From: Secundilactobacillus silagei JCM 19001
GTDB taxonomy: Bacteria; Bacillota; Bacilli; Lactobacillales; Lactobacillaceae
Assembly: GCF_002217945.1 (NCBI RefSeq)
Contig: NZ_BCMG01000006.1
Span: 1-64,000, forward strand
Length of the DNA: 64,000 bases
Direction of reading: 5' to 3'
Under the pieces are notes generated by a model, which saw nothing but the letters and a program-made list of their open reading frames with translations, was not told the origin of the DNA and did no database searches. Both the position numbers and the translations under genes were made by a program. The number at the start of each line of letters is the position of its first letter. Positions within the stretch are counted from its first letter, which is position 1. Below are positions 52,979 to 61,939 of this stretch, in pieces.

Positions 52979-54409
52979 TTGGATAATCATACTCACACAT
53001 CAGCAGATCAGGCTCGCGTTCAGGTTAACCATCCCATGCTAGCCATGATTGGCATCATTCTTGGCGCCTTTGTCGGCATGTTCAGTGAAACTTCCCTGAA
53101 CATCGCACTGCCAAAACTGACCGCCAATCTGCACGTTACAACTGCCACCGCGTCATGGCTCGTTACTGGCTACATGTTAATGATTGGAATCGTGCTGCCC
53201 TTTTCAAGTTTTCTAAGCAAGTGGTTCACCACCCGGCAAGTGGTGATCTTTGGTCTGTCTGACTTCATTGTCGGTGCACTGATTGCGGCCACGGCTGCTA
53301 ACTTTCCGATACTGTTAGTTGGCCGAATGATTCAGGGCATTGCGACTGGCCTCATTTTGCCACTGATGTTTACCGTCACCATGCAAGTCTTTCGCCCAAG
53401 CAAACTCGGTGCCGCCATGGGTATGTGCGCGTTAGTGATCCTGTTTGCGCCCGTAATCGGTCCAACCGTTACCGGTTTGATACTAGCCAGTTTAAATTGG
53501 CGCTGGATGTTCTGGCTGTTCATTCCCTTCTTAGTAATCGCGCTCATCTTTACCATTATTAGTCTGAAAAACGTGGGCACCATTACCCGACCAAAAGCCG
53601 ACTTTATCGCAATCATCGAATCAATCGTTGGGTTCGCTAGTTTAGTTGCAGGTTCCAGCCTGGCCAGCAACCACGGTTGGACGTCACCCATCGTCCTTGG
53701 TCTGCTCGTAGTTGGTGTGATCGTGTTAGCCTTTTACGCTTACCGTCAGGTCCATGCGGAAACCCCGATTCTGAATCTACGGGTCTTTACCATTCCAGCG
53801 TTTCGAACGGGTGCTACCTTGGTCATGCTCGATTTCAGCGTCATCCTCTCGACAATGTATCTATTGCCAATGTACATTCAAAGAGGCTTGCTTGTACCAG
53901 TGGCACTGGCCGGGATCGTCATGCTGCCTGGCGGGATCATCAACGCCTTCGTTGCCGCTTTGGCGGGCCGGTTATATGACCGTTATGGTGCCAAAACGCC
54001 CACTCAGATTGGCCTGGTCATCGCGCTAATTGGTGCAGTTATCCTGTTACTAACCAACAGTACCAGTTCCATCATGCTGGTCATTATTGCACACATCATC
54101 ATCATGATTGGTAGCCCACTAGCGCTATCACCTGCCCAAACGCACGCGCTCAGTGCACTGTCCGGCACTCAAGCAGCCGATGGCAGTACCATCATGAACA
54201 CGATGCAGCAGATTGTCGGTGCAATTGCGACGGCCCTGGCCACCAGCTTACTGGGGCTGGGAATCGCCGCAGCCAGTGGCAAACCCCACCAGGTCGCCTT
54301 TACTAACGGCATTCACTACGGCATCTACCTCACCATTGCTATGATCGTCGTGGCGCTACTTTTAACCCACAATATCAAAAAATCACCTGTACAAAATCAG
54401 GCCAAATAA
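52979..54409 (+). CDS. DHA2-family MFS multidrug exporter
   Basis: 476 aa, about 14 helices. FSETSLNIALPKL replaces the usual LDxTVVNVALP of helix 1; TATASWLVTGYMLMIGIVLP is the following conserved helix and FAPVIGPTVTGLI is motif C. The D of the helix-1 motif is E here (S-E-T), a conservative change. The start is TTG with a weak AGTAGGTAG ribosome site. No regulator gene is next to it. It probably exports drugs or toxic metabolites. Confidence 0.87.
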   Translation: MDNHTHTSADQARVQVNHPMLAMIGIILGAFVGMFSETSLNIALPKLTANLHVTTATASWLVTGYMLMIGIVLPFSSFLSKWFTTRQVVIFGLSDFIVGALIAATAANFPILLVGRMIQGIATGLILPLMFTVTMQVFRPSKLGAAMGMCALVILFAPVIGPTVTGLILASLNWRWMFWLFIPFLVIALIFTIISLKNVGTITRPKADFIAIIESIVGFASLVAGSSLASNHGWTSPIVLGLLVVGVIVLAFYAYRQVHAETPILNLRVFTIPAFRTGATLVMLDFSVILSTMYLLPMYIQRGLLVPVALAGIVMLPGGIINAFVAALAGRLYDRYGAKTPTQIGLVIALIGAVILLLTNSTSSIMLVIIAHIIIMIGSPLALSPAQTHALSALSGTQAADGSTIMNTMQQIVGAIATALATSLLGLGIAAASGKPHQVAFTNGIHYGIYLTIAMIVVALLLTHNIKKSPVQNQAK

Positions 54410-54422
54410 ACGCATAACTAAT

Positions 54423-54480
54423 AAAAAGGTTCACATTTTCGGTTGACTGATTATCAAGCCAAAAATGTGAACCCTTTTTT
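54423..54480. terminator. Bidirectional terminator between convergent genes
   Basis: AAAAAGGTTCACATTTT pairs with AAAATGTGAACCCTTTTTT, with GGTT/AGCC extending the stem. It serves the exporter gene and the leftward serine hydrolase gene. Confidence 0.82.
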
Positions 54481-54498
54481 AAATTGTTTTCGTAGTAC

Positions 54499-55476
54499 CT
54501 AATTTTGAGTGAAAATAATCGTATATAATTGACTGCCTAGTTGCTGCATCGCGTTGATTTGCTTACTTTGAACACCATGTTGGGAAAGGACCACGACGAC
54601 AAAGGCTTGGTGACCCTTTTGAACGATGGCCGCATCGTTTTGAACCCCGTAATCTGGAAACTCACCGGTTTTGTTAAAAATAGTGGCCTTTTGATTGATC
54701 AAAGCCGGCAGCTTACTTTGATTAGCATTATATCGCAATAGCTGTAGCATTTTAGCATCGTAAGGATTGCCTAGAACCCGGTGCTGGTAAAGCTTTCCCA
54801 GTAGGCCGCCAACGTCTTTTACGGAAGTCAGGTTATCTTTGCCGTTCTTTAAGGCTTGATAGTCCAGCATTTTTCGTTGCAACCGGGTCTGCGTGCAGCC
54901 CAGCCGGTTGATCTCTTGATTAATGACCGTTAGACCGCCCAACCGATCGATAAGAACGTTGGTCGCTGAATTATCACTATTTCGAATCATTAGCGTTAAT
55001 AAACGGCTGACAGAAAGTTGACTAACACTTTGATGTGCAAGTTCACCCGTACCACCGACGCGATCCGCCTGCGGAATTGAAACTTCTTGATTAAGTGTTA
55101 GTCGGCCCGCCTTTATCTGACGGAACGTTTCAACCATGATAAATAATTTAATCACGCTAGCAGACCGCTGCGACCGATTATTCATGATGACTGGCTGCCT
55201 AGCATTCAGGCTATCAACGTAAATCGACGTTTGCCCGGAGGCTTTTTTCAAACACTTCTTCTCAACTGATTGGATGTCCCGTTGATTTAAATTAGCTTTA
55301 GAAGTTGCTTTAGGTGCCACGCTGGCAGTTTTAGCGTGCTCAGAACTCGCCTTAACCTGGCTCGATTGAGAGGACGATTGCGCTTTGCTTGGCTGGTGAT
55401 CAGCTCTTGAACAGCCACTCACCATAATCACTCCTAGCAGCAGGCTACCCACTAATTTACTGAACCCAAACTTCAT
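54499..55476 (-). CDS. Class A beta-lactamase-like serine hydrolase lipoprotein
   Basis: 325 aa from ATG 55476 (GGGAG upstream). Lipoprotein signal with lipobox VSGC. After a Ser/Lys-rich linker, the catalytic SxxK is SVIK (in RSASVIKLFIMVETFRQ), SDN lies in RNSDNSATN and KTG in FNKTGEFPDYG. These are the three motifs of class A beta-lactamases and related penicillin-binding proteins. A beta-lactamase, a D-Ala-D-Ala carboxypeptidase or a peptidoglycan-linked esterase are all possible; the catalytic Glu of true beta-lactamases is not obvious. It overlaps the upstream lipoprotein gene by 20 bases, so they are one operon. Confidence 0.85.
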   Translation of the reverse strand: MKFGFSKLVGSLLLGVIMVSGCSRADHQPSKAQSSSQSSQVKASSEHAKTASVAPKATSKANLNQRDIQSVEKKCLKKASGQTSIYVDSLNARQPVIMNNRSQRSASVIKLFIMVETFRQIKAGRLTLNQEVSIPQADRVGGTGELAHQSVSQLSVSRLLTLMIRNSDNSATNVLIDRLGGLTVINQEINRLGCTQTRLQRKMLDYQALKNGKDNLTSVKDVGGLLGKLYQHRVLGNPYDAKMLQLLRYNANQSKLPALINQKATIFNKTGEFPDYGVQNDAAIVQKGHQAFVVVVLSQHGVQSKQINAMQQLGSQLYTIIFTQN

Positions 55477-56182
55477 TGACCAAATCTCCCTTATATGGCT
55501 TGCCATCGGTTAAAACAGCCCCACCGGCATAAGAAGTGTAGCCATAATAGGTTTCATTTTCACCGTTACTCCACGAAACGACGATTTTGACATTCGCATT
55601 AATTGACTTGGTATCATTGGTATCAGAAGTGACATCATAGGACAGCACACCACTTTGACTAGAGGGTGAAATCGTTGCGACCCCGTGAAAACTGGTCCCG
55701 TCATTATTTTCCTGAACAACGGTCCCATCCGAATCAATCACAAGATCGCTTTGCTGACGATTGGAATCGTAATTGTAAAACGAATAGTCACCAACAAATT
55801 TAGAATAATTTGAAAAGCTATTATTGGTATTCAGATTGGTGCTCCCATTACTTTGGGCCGCCTGATTTTGCTGCTTACCCTGTTTCAGCAAAAACGCATC
55901 ATTGCTCTTTTGAATTTGGAAATATTCCGTTTTAAGCGAACCGAAACCCTTTTTGCTTAAATCAGTAATCTTGATGCCATTTAACGCTTTATTGGATGAT
56001 TTGTAATGCCCATTTTCGTTAAAGTCACGCGCCGTCTTGATAATCCCTTCATCTTCAGAAATCTTATCCTGATTCTTATTAGTGGTACTGTTAGCACTTT
56101 GGCTGGCCTGAGAACTGCCGCAACCGGCAAGCCCTAGTGTTGCCACCGTTAATAAGCTTAATACAACTGGAATTTTTTTCAT
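55457..56182 (-). CDS. Lipoprotein of unknown function
   Basis: 241 aa. Signal peptide with lipobox LAGC (KKIPVVLSLLTVATLGLAGC). The middle is helical and polar (residues 40-120). The last 110 residues (KFVGDYSFYNYDSNRQQSDL, DGTVVQENNDGTSFHGVATI, YYGYTSYAGGAVLTDG) look like a beta-rich domain of the kind found at the end of several lactobacillus lipoproteins (DUF6287-like). First gene in the operon with the serine hydrolase; a shared envelope role is likely. Confidence 0.82.
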   Translation of the reverse strand: MKKIPVVLSLLTVATLGLAGCGSSQASQSANSTTNKNQDKISEDEGIIKTARDFNENGHYKSSNKALNGIKITDLSKKGFGSLKTEYFQIQKSNDAFLLKQGKQQNQAAQSNGSTNLNTNNSFSNYSKFVGDYSFYNYDSNRQQSDLVIDSDGTVVQENNDGTSFHGVATISPSSQSGVLSYDVTSDTNDTKSINANVKIVVSWSNGENETYYGYTSYAGGAVLTDGKPYKGDLVNEVWVQ

Positions 56183-56292
56183 GTCATGCCTCTTATAACC
56201 TTATAATATGTAATCTTTGCTCAATTATTATCATAGTCTAATCTTTTACCTAATTCAATTTGATTATTAAAATAAGTAGTCGCAATTTTCTG

Positions 56293-56341
56293 AAAAAAAG
56301 CGTTGCAGATAATCCACCTTGGACTTTCTGCAGCGCTATTT
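56293..56341 (-). terminator. Terminator of the LacI gene
   Basis: AGCGTTGCAG and CTGCAGCGCT pair with one G-U; the minus strand ends in TTTTTTTC. It lies about 40 bases beyond the stop at 56383. Confidence 0.75.
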
Positions 56342-56382
56342 CGTTTCTGGAAAACGCTAAAAATCATCAATGACACCCTAAG

Positions 56383-57408
56383 CTAACAAGTTTGCAGCGG
56401 ATAAGTTTCGCCGGTACCCAAGTGTCCCGGAATCGTCGTTCTCGATATCCACTGACGATGATGCGTGATCAAGTCGCAGATCTGATTAACTGCAGTAATC
56501 CCTAACACTTCCTTGGGCAGTGAAAAGCTGGTAATGGCCGGTGTCAAAAAGGAGGCTACATGAATATTATCAAAGCTGATAAGTGGCAGATCCTTACCAG
56601 GAACGATCTGCCGTTCCAATAACCCTTTAACAACGCCGATTGCCATTGAATCTGACGCGACCAGTAAACCGCCAATTGGCGCAGTTACTTCCGAAAGCAA
56701 TTCATTGATTGCTGACAACCCTGCTTGCGTGTTCCAAGAGGTTAATTTCATTAATTTCGACTGGTGATTGACCGCTAACCAGTCACGGTAAGCCTGTGTG
56801 CGCAGGTCGTCACCCTTTTTTTCGACTGAACCGTCCAGGCTAAATTCCATCCGGTAACCGCCAATAAAGGCAATCGGACCGTTAGCCTGTTTTTTGAGTA
56901 AGTTTAGCGCTTTAAGGGTCAAATTATATAAATCGGTCCCAATGGTATCAACAAACGAACAGTTCGTGTTGACATCATCAATGACAATAATATTTGGATT
57001 GTAGTGTTTTAATCGTTTAATCGCTTGCTCTGACAATGAGCCTAAAATAATGACGCCATCATAATTGGCAACGATTCCCGGATCAATGCCAACTTGAATT
57101 TGAAACACATTTTGAATATTCACATTTCGCTTTCTAGCTGTCTCGTAAATACCCTTTCGAACAAAGTGCCAATATTCATCTTCAATTTCATCATTTATAA
57201 ATAACGTCGTGATTAAAGCGCAGTTCGTCTGTGTTGTCACCTGTTTGATGCGATGATGAACCGGCTGATAACCTAAATCAGAAGCAATTTTTTTAATGCG
57301 TTTTAGTGTTTCGGGTGCCACCATCCGTGCCAAATCAGGGTTGAGCGCATTGGAAACCGTTGCCGGCGATACGTGGGCTGATTTAGCGATATCCTTAATT
57401 GTCGTCAT
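56383..57408 (-). CDS. LacI family transcriptional regulator
   Basis: 341 aa. LacI HTH TTIKDIAKSAHVSPATVSNALN with hinge region TLKRIKKIASDLGYQP, then a periplasmic-binding-protein-like domain (GVIILGSLSEQAI, VIDDVNTNCSFV, GGLLVASDSMAIGVVKGLL). No sugar operon is adjacent, so its targets lie elsewhere or include itself. ATAAATACG / TTTACGTATTT elements near 57424 and 57456 in its upstream region could be its own operator, but they are weak. Confidence 0.9.
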   Translation of the reverse strand: MTTIKDIAKSAHVSPATVSNALNPDLARMVAPETLKRIKKIASDLGYQPVHHRIKQVTTQTNCALITTLFINDEIEDEYWHFVRKGIYETARKRNVNIQNVFQIQVGIDPGIVANYDGVIILGSLSEQAIKRLKHYNPNIIVIDDVNTNCSFVDTIGTDLYNLTLKALNLLKKQANGPIAFIGGYRMEFSLDGSVEKKGDDLRTQAYRDWLAVNHQSKLMKLTSWNTQAGLSAINELLSEVTAPIGGLLVASDSMAIGVVKGLLERQIVPGKDLPLISFDNIHVASFLTPAITSFSLPKEVLGITAVNQICDLITHHRQWISRTTIPGHLGTGETYPLQTC

Positions 57409-57507
57409 AATTATACCTTCTAATAAATACGTTAATTAGTCTCTCTCAAAACCTTATTTACGTATTTAAGTATGACGATTTTATAAACTAAGTGCAATAC
57501 TAATCGA

Positions 57508-57547
57508 AAAAAATAGCCGATCATCACGAAGATGACGGTTATTTTTG
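57508..57547. terminator. Terminator-like hairpin between divergent genes
   Basis: AAAAATAGCCGATCATC pairs with GATGACGGTTATTTTT with small bulges; T-runs on both strands. It sits between two divergent promoters, where no transcript should need it. Confidence 0.55.
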
Positions 57548-57589
57548 ATTGATTAACCATTCTCACTGCAAATTTTTTAAACAAAGCGC

Positions 57590-57644
57590 TTGACTATAAA
57601 TGAACGATCGATTAATATAGTTCTAAATTGATTGAACGTTCAAT
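57590..57644 (+). promoter_or_regulatory. Promoter and TetR-type operators of the esterase-tetR operon
   Basis: TTGACT (57590-57595), 17 nt, TAATAT (57613-57618). The spacer carries TGAACGATCGATTA and a perfect palindrome ATTGAACGTTCAAT lies downstream at 57631-57644. Both contain the TGAACG core also found in front of the TetR-SDR operon at 61317 and 61948. Confidence 0.7.
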
Positions 57645-57669
57645 TAAGGAAAAGTAAGGAGAATACATT

Positions 57670-58611
57670 ATGCCTAAAACAACATTTAATGCCTTTCAGC
57701 AACGTACCGTTTCTAGCCAAGCAGCTAAATTTATCAGCACTTTTAAGGGCTTTGATATTCCCAATTTCATTCCAATCACAAATAAAATGATTTTGCGGAT
57801 GCGCAAACAATTTCAAGATGGTGAAGATAAGGTTGAACTCGATCTTATCAAGCGCCACCACTTAAAAATTGAACCAGTGACCTATAACAACGTCCCCGGT
57901 CTGAAAATTACACCTGAAAATGTCATCGCTGGTCAAGGTGCTATCGTAAACATTCACGGTGGTGGTTTTATCATGGGAACTGCACGCGACCGCAACGGCT
58001 TATTAGCCGCAACTGAAACCCACCTACCCGTTTACTCAGTTAACTACACGTTATCACCAGAAGCTGCTGCTCCCATTGCACTAGAAGAAGCCCAAAACTT
58101 CTATGCAGGTGTGGTGAACGAATTAGGTGAACAGCCAGTTCGGGTAATGGGCAGCTCGGCGGGTTCTACAATCGCTGCTTCCATGCTGGTTCGTGCTCAC
58201 GCAGCTGGCCTTAAAATGCCTCAAGTAGCCATCCTCTTCTGTCCAGCCCTTGATATCAGTGGTGATGGTGACAGTACGGTTTTTGATAGTCGTCGAGATG
58301 CCATGTCCGTTCACCTTTCGATGCGGTTAGCTAAGACCTATATCGACAAAAAGGACCCCCATGATCCTAATTTATCACCCATGTACGCTGAAATTGGTGC
58401 TTGGTTCCCAGCTACCTATATGACTACCGGCACCCGTGACATGATGATCAGCAATGTGTTACGCTTTACAGACAAGCTAAAAAAGGCCAACGTGCCGGTC
58501 GGCAGTACAATCAAAGACGGTATGTGGCACGGCTTTACCTGGGAAGAAACTTTACCAGAAGCAATTGAAACACGGCAAGATGCTTGGCAGTTCATGGCTG
58601 AGCACGTTTAA
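57670..58611 (+). CDS. HSL-family alpha/beta hydrolase (esterase)
   Basis: 313 aa. NIHGGGFIMGT is the oxyanion-hole HGGG motif and VMGSSAGSTIAA the GxSxG nucleophile elbow of family IV (hormone-sensitive-lipase-like) esterases. Asp in TGTRDMM and His in GMWHGFTW complete the triad. Substrates are short-chain or aryl esters. First gene of an operon with a TetR 12 bases downstream, which probably controls it. Confidence 0.93.
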   Translation: MPKTTFNAFQQRTVSSQAAKFISTFKGFDIPNFIPITNKMILRMRKQFQDGEDKVELDLIKRHHLKIEPVTYNNVPGLKITPENVIAGQGAIVNIHGGGFIMGTARDRNGLLAATETHLPVYSVNYTLSPEAAAPIALEEAQNFYAGVVNELGEQPVRVMGSSAGSTIAASMLVRAHAAGLKMPQVAILFCPALDISGDGDSTVFDSRRDAMSVHLSMRLAKTYIDKKDPHDPNLSPMYAEIGAWFPATYMTTGTRDMMISNVLRFTDKLKKANVPVGSTIKDGMWHGFTWEETLPEAIETRQDAWQFMAEHV

Positions 58612-58623
58612 TGAGGTGAAAAT

Positions 58624-59199
58624 ATGCGCACGCGAGACGAAGAAAAAAGAGCCCGGATCTTAGACAGTACCAGTAAAATCATGATGGAACAAGGCATTGC
58701 AGCTGTGTCTTTGAGCAAAATTGCCAAGGACGCTGGGATTGCTTCTGGCACCGTCTACACCTATTTTAAGGACAAGGATGATCTGCTAAGAGGCGTTTAT
58801 TATGATCGCAAAAAACGCGTTGCGGAAGCCATTAACAGTATCGATTTAAATGGTGATCCGGTTGAACAACTGACCCACTTCATGGATTTAGTTTACGACT
58901 ACGGGCAGAATCATCTGGAAGATATGCTGCTCATCCGTGAGTTCAACCAGTCCCCACTGCTAAGTCAGCTTAATATCGACGTTAAAGTCGCTTATGCTGG
59001 CTTTGAGCCACTCCTGGCATTATCAAAAAAGGGCATCCAGGAACAAAAATTTGTCCCAGATGCCGATACCGTTTTAATGTCTTATGCCTATACACCAGTG
59101 ATTGAATACTTACTAGCGGTGCGCAATGGCGCGCTAGATTCGAAAAACGTTCCATTTGCCAATGTGAAGGCACTATCACTTAGAGCAATTGTAAAATGA
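58624..59199 (+). CDS. TetR/AcrR family regulator
   Basis: 191 aa. HTH at residues about 8-55 (ILDSTSKIMMEQGIAAVSLSKIAKDAGIASGTVYTYFKDKDDLL); the C-terminal part is a helical ligand domain. It follows the esterase gene closely, with GAGGTGAAAAT as ribosome site. The likely operators are the TGAACG-containing palindromes before the esterase gene. Confidence 0.92.
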   Translation: MRTRDEEKRARILDSTSKIMMEQGIAAVSLSKIAKDAGIASGTVYTYFKDKDDLLRGVYYDRKKRVAEAINSIDLNGDPVEQLTHFMDLVYDYGQNHLEDMLLIREFNQSPLLSQLNIDVKVAYAGFEPLLALSKKGIQEQKFVPDADTVLMSYAYTPVIEYLLAVRNGALDSKNVPFANVKALSLRAIVK

Positions 59200-59209
59200 A
59201 ATTTCATTT

Positions 59210-59242
59210 GAGCCCGCAGCTAACAGCTGTTGGCTCTTTTTT
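59210..59242 (+). terminator. Terminator of the esterase-tetR operon
   Basis: GAGCC-CG-CAGCT, AAC, AGCTG-TT-GGCTC, then TTTTTT. Confidence 0.82.
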
Positions 59243-59256
59243 ATCACCGCGGATAA

Positions 59257-60429
59257 TCACTTTAAGATTGAATCAACCCATTCAAACACCCGTTGATTAT
59301 AATAGTTCAACGCGCCCATCTGGCAATGCTCTTCCGCACCATCTTCAGAATCAAATTTTAATAACGTTTTGTCAGACTTTAACGCCTGGTACAGCATTGC
59401 TGGCTGGCCCTTAAAGAAACCATCATTGGCCGCTTCACCAACCAAAACCGGACATTCAATTTTATCCGCAACACCATTCAACGTATAGTCTTGCGTCTTT
59501 TTAAACAGCTCTTCAATTGAATTAGCATTAAAAGTAAATAACCCATTTTCAATCACCCACCGCAAATTGGTGCTATGCATCATCAAGGTTCGTAATTTCG
59601 CCGCCACTACTTTGGTATCCGTCACTTCATGACCACGAGCGGCAAACGCATCCGCGAAACTAAATGAGAACACACCGTCATCGGCAACCACGCCAGCCAG
59701 CCGGTGTTCATAAGCTGCCGCACGAGGTGCCAACAGGCCACCAAAGCTGATTCCCATCAATACAATCTGATCCGCCAAAACGTCTGACCGCGTTTCTAAA
59801 TAATCCACGGCAGCGCTCACCACCGTCTCCCAGTCGGGCCTAAAGCCGAGATGCTGTTCGCGAATCATGGCACCTTGACCAGGACCTTCAAACGTCAGCA
59901 CATTGTAACCGTGCTTCAAGGCATCGATAGCCACTTGAAAATACAGCTCTTCACCCGTTGAATCATAACCACCATGAACCAACATGGTTGACCGCGGTTG
60001 GTCATCAATTTTATAAAAGTAGCCTGGCATAGCGGTGTCTTCAAATGGAATTTGCACGATTTCAAAGTTTTTTCCTGACAGCTTCATTCCCTGTTGGAAA
60101 GTACGCCTGCTCTGACCCCAAGTGGCCATCATCCGCGGATCATCGGGGTTGCCATGCAAGAAGAATTCGGCTGCTCGATAGTAATTTGAAGCCTTTAAAT
60201 AATTCTCACTGGCACTCACAATCTGACTTGCTTTCTCAAAATCAACAGCTCGCTTCATCACGCGATCCGCTAACTGATGCCACTGTGCATACCAGCTGTC
60301 AAAGTTGCTCTCTTCAATTCCATAGGTCGTATTCAAGACTTCGCCAACATCGGCACCGCCATATGGTGCATAACTCAAGGTTCGTAGCGTTTCATAAGAA
60401 AATGTTGGATCATCGAAAATCAATTTCAT
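59257..60429 (-). CDS. Alpha/beta hydrolase (FrsA/dienelactone hydrolase-like)
   Basis: 390 aa. A helical N-terminal cap region (residues about 1-140) precedes the alpha/beta core: TMLVHGGYDSTGEELY, FEGPGQGAMIRE, MGISFGGLLAPRAAAYE (Ser nucleophile), CPVLVGEAANDGFF (Asp) and EDGAEEHCQMG (His). This is the architecture of 2,6-dihydropseudooxynicotine hydrolase-like and FrsA-like enzymes that split C-C or ester bonds. Last gene of an operon TetR-SDR-hydrolase (24-base gap). Confidence 0.88.
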   Translation of the reverse strand: MKLIFDDPTFSYETLRTLSYAPYGGADVGEVLNTTYGIEESNFDSWYAQWHQLADRVMKRAVDFEKASQIVSASENYLKASNYYRAAEFFLHGNPDDPRMMATWGQSRRTFQQGMKLSGKNFEIVQIPFEDTAMPGYFYKIDDQPRSTMLVHGGYDSTGEELYFQVAIDALKHGYNVLTFEGPGQGAMIREQHLGFRPDWETVVSAAVDYLETRSDVLADQIVLMGISFGGLLAPRAAAYEHRLAGVVADDGVFSFSFADAFAARGHEVTDTKVVAAKLRTLMMHSTNLRWVIENGLFTFNANSIEELFKKTQDYTLNGVADKIECPVLVGEAANDGFFKGQPAMLYQALKSDKTLLKFDSEDGAEEHCQMGALNYYNQRVFEWVDSILK

Positions 60430-60453
60430 GGTTATTTACCCCCGTAGTTTAGA

Positions 60454-61281
60454 TTAATGTTTCGTCAACCCGCGCATCTGTCGCCCCATCACTTTATCAA
60501 ATTGCTTGTAAGATAACTTGCGTGCCATGATGACTAGCATCTTCATCCCAAAGTTTGGTTGGTAACGCGTCTTGGGACGACGGGCGTTAATAGCTCTCAT
60601 AATTAATGCAGCAATTTCTTCTGGAGTGGTAGTAAAGCCAGAAAAGCCACCTGCTTCGTACGCCTCTACCAAATCGTGATATGCCGAATTAGCCGGTGTC
60701 TGTGCCTTTAACTTGTCCATGGCAACTGAACCCCATTCCGTCTTGGTGCCACCTGGTTCGATAATGATGACGTCGATGCCAAATGGCTTAACTTCCATCC
60801 GCAATGTATCACTTAAGGCTTCTAGTGCGTGCTTTGATGCGTAATACCAGCCAGCAAGTGGTGAGTACATCTGACCACCAACGGAAGAAATATTAATAAT
60901 TTTGCCTGAATGCTGATGACGCATAATTGGCAGGATCATTTGCGTTAAGGCCATGAGGCCAAAGACGTTTACGTCAAATTGGTTCTTAGCCTCAGCCGGA
61001 TCAACATCTTCCAGCGCACCCTGTGACCCATAACCGGCTGAGTTAACGATGATATCGATTTCAGTGGCATTGGCTTCAACAAAATCAACGAAAGCGCGGT
61101 TGGAATCCTGTTTTGTCACGTCCAGTTGATGAACTAGAATTCCGGCTTGTTTCAAATCATTCATTTTCTCAACCCGACGAGCGCCGGCAAAGACTTGATA
61201 GCCCTCATCGTTTAATCTCAGTGCGGTTGCTTTACCAATCCCTGATGATGCGCCTGTTACGATTGCCACTTTTTTAGTCAT
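60454..61281 (-). CDS. Short-chain dehydrogenase/reductase
   Basis: 275 aa, classical SDR. TGASSGIGKATAL (cofactor), NSAGYGSQG, ISSVGG (catalytic Ser) and YYASKHALEAL (Tyr and Lys) are intact. An Arg-rich segment after strand 2 (GARRVEKM) suggests NADP. It has a good AAAGGAG ribosome site and lies between the TetR gene and the hydrolase gene. A shared 16-bp operator lies in its upstream gap. Substrate unknown. Confidence 0.92.
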   Translation of the reverse strand: MTKKVAIVTGASSGIGKATALRLNDEGYQVFAGARRVEKMNDLKQAGILVHQLDVTKQDSNRAFVDFVEANATEIDIIVNSAGYGSQGALEDVDPAEAKNQFDVNVFGLMALTQMILPIMRHQHSGKIINISSVGGQMYSPLAGWYYASKHALEALSDTLRMEVKPFGIDVIIIEPGGTKTEWGSVAMDKLKAQTPANSAYHDLVEAYEAGGFSGFTTTPEEIAALIMRAINARRPKTRYQPNFGMKMLVIMARKLSYKQFDKVMGRQMRGLTKH

Positions 61282-61316
61282 TATGAAATCTCCTTTAATT
61301 TTTAAATAATAAATTG

Positions 61317-61332
61317 TGAACGTTCATTCTTT
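61317..61332 (-). promoter_or_regulatory. Second operator of the TetR-SDR operon
   Basis: TGAACGTTCATTCTTT is identical over 16 bases to the site at 61948-61963. It lies between tetR and the SDR gene, so SDR probably has its own regulated promoter. Confidence 0.7.
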
Positions 61333-61357
61333 TAATCTGTAAAAATTAAAGCCCTGC

Positions 61358-61933
61358 TTAGGCTTTAATTGCTGACCAGCACATGTCAACCATCTGCTTG
61401 ATCATCTCATCCGTTGTCGTGCGACCGGCAACGTAATTCATTTCCAGTAAATCATCTAACGGAAAAAACGTAAAGGCAATTAATAATTCAACATCTTGCT
61501 GCTTGATCACGCCTTGCTGCTGACCCTTTTTAAGTAACTCACGGACACCATTATCCTGGCGAATCATTTTGTCATAAACATCCGCGTTGATCAATGTTGG
61601 ATTGTTGTTCACGACATTCATAAACAACGATTGCTGCGGCCTTTCTAACAAAACGCGAATATAGTTCTCATACATCTTTTTAATTTGGGTTTGGATATCA
61701 GCTTGCGTCTCGCCTAAGTCGTGCATCTGCGAATCCAGATTCTCGCGTGCCTCCAAGTACAGCGAAGTTAACATATCTTCCTTACTGGTATATGTCAGGT
61801 AGATGGTCGCAGGTGACACACCGGCCTTCTTCGCAATCTTGGACATGCTGAGGTTCTGGTACCCTTCTTCAAGGGTCAGATCTAAAACGGCTTGTTTGAT
61901 GGCTGCTAATTTAGGATTATCTTTTTTTGGCAT
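61358..61933 (-). CDS. TetR/AcrR family regulator, probably translated from a leaderless mRNA
   Basis: 191 aa. HTH: LDLTLEEGYQNLSMSKIAKKAGVSPATIYLTYTSKEDMLTSL, residues about 15-58, then a helical ligand domain. No Shine-Dalgarno is present: the ATG lies six bases after the -10 hexamer TATATT, so transcription should begin at or next to the A of the start codon. The next Met is within the HTH and cannot be the start. It regulates itself and the SDR-hydrolase genes through the two identical TGAACGTTCA sites, by position. Confidence 0.92.
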   Translation of the reverse strand: MPKKDNPKLAAIKQAVLDLTLEEGYQNLSMSKIAKKAGVSPATIYLTYTSKEDMLTSLYLEARENLDSQMHDLGETQADIQTQIKKMYENYIRVLLERPQQSLFMNVVNNNPTLINADVYDKMIRQDNGVRELLKKGQQQGVIKQQDVELLIAFTFFPLDDLLEMNYVAGRTTTDEMIKQMVDMCWSAIKA

Positions 61934-61939
61934 GACAAT

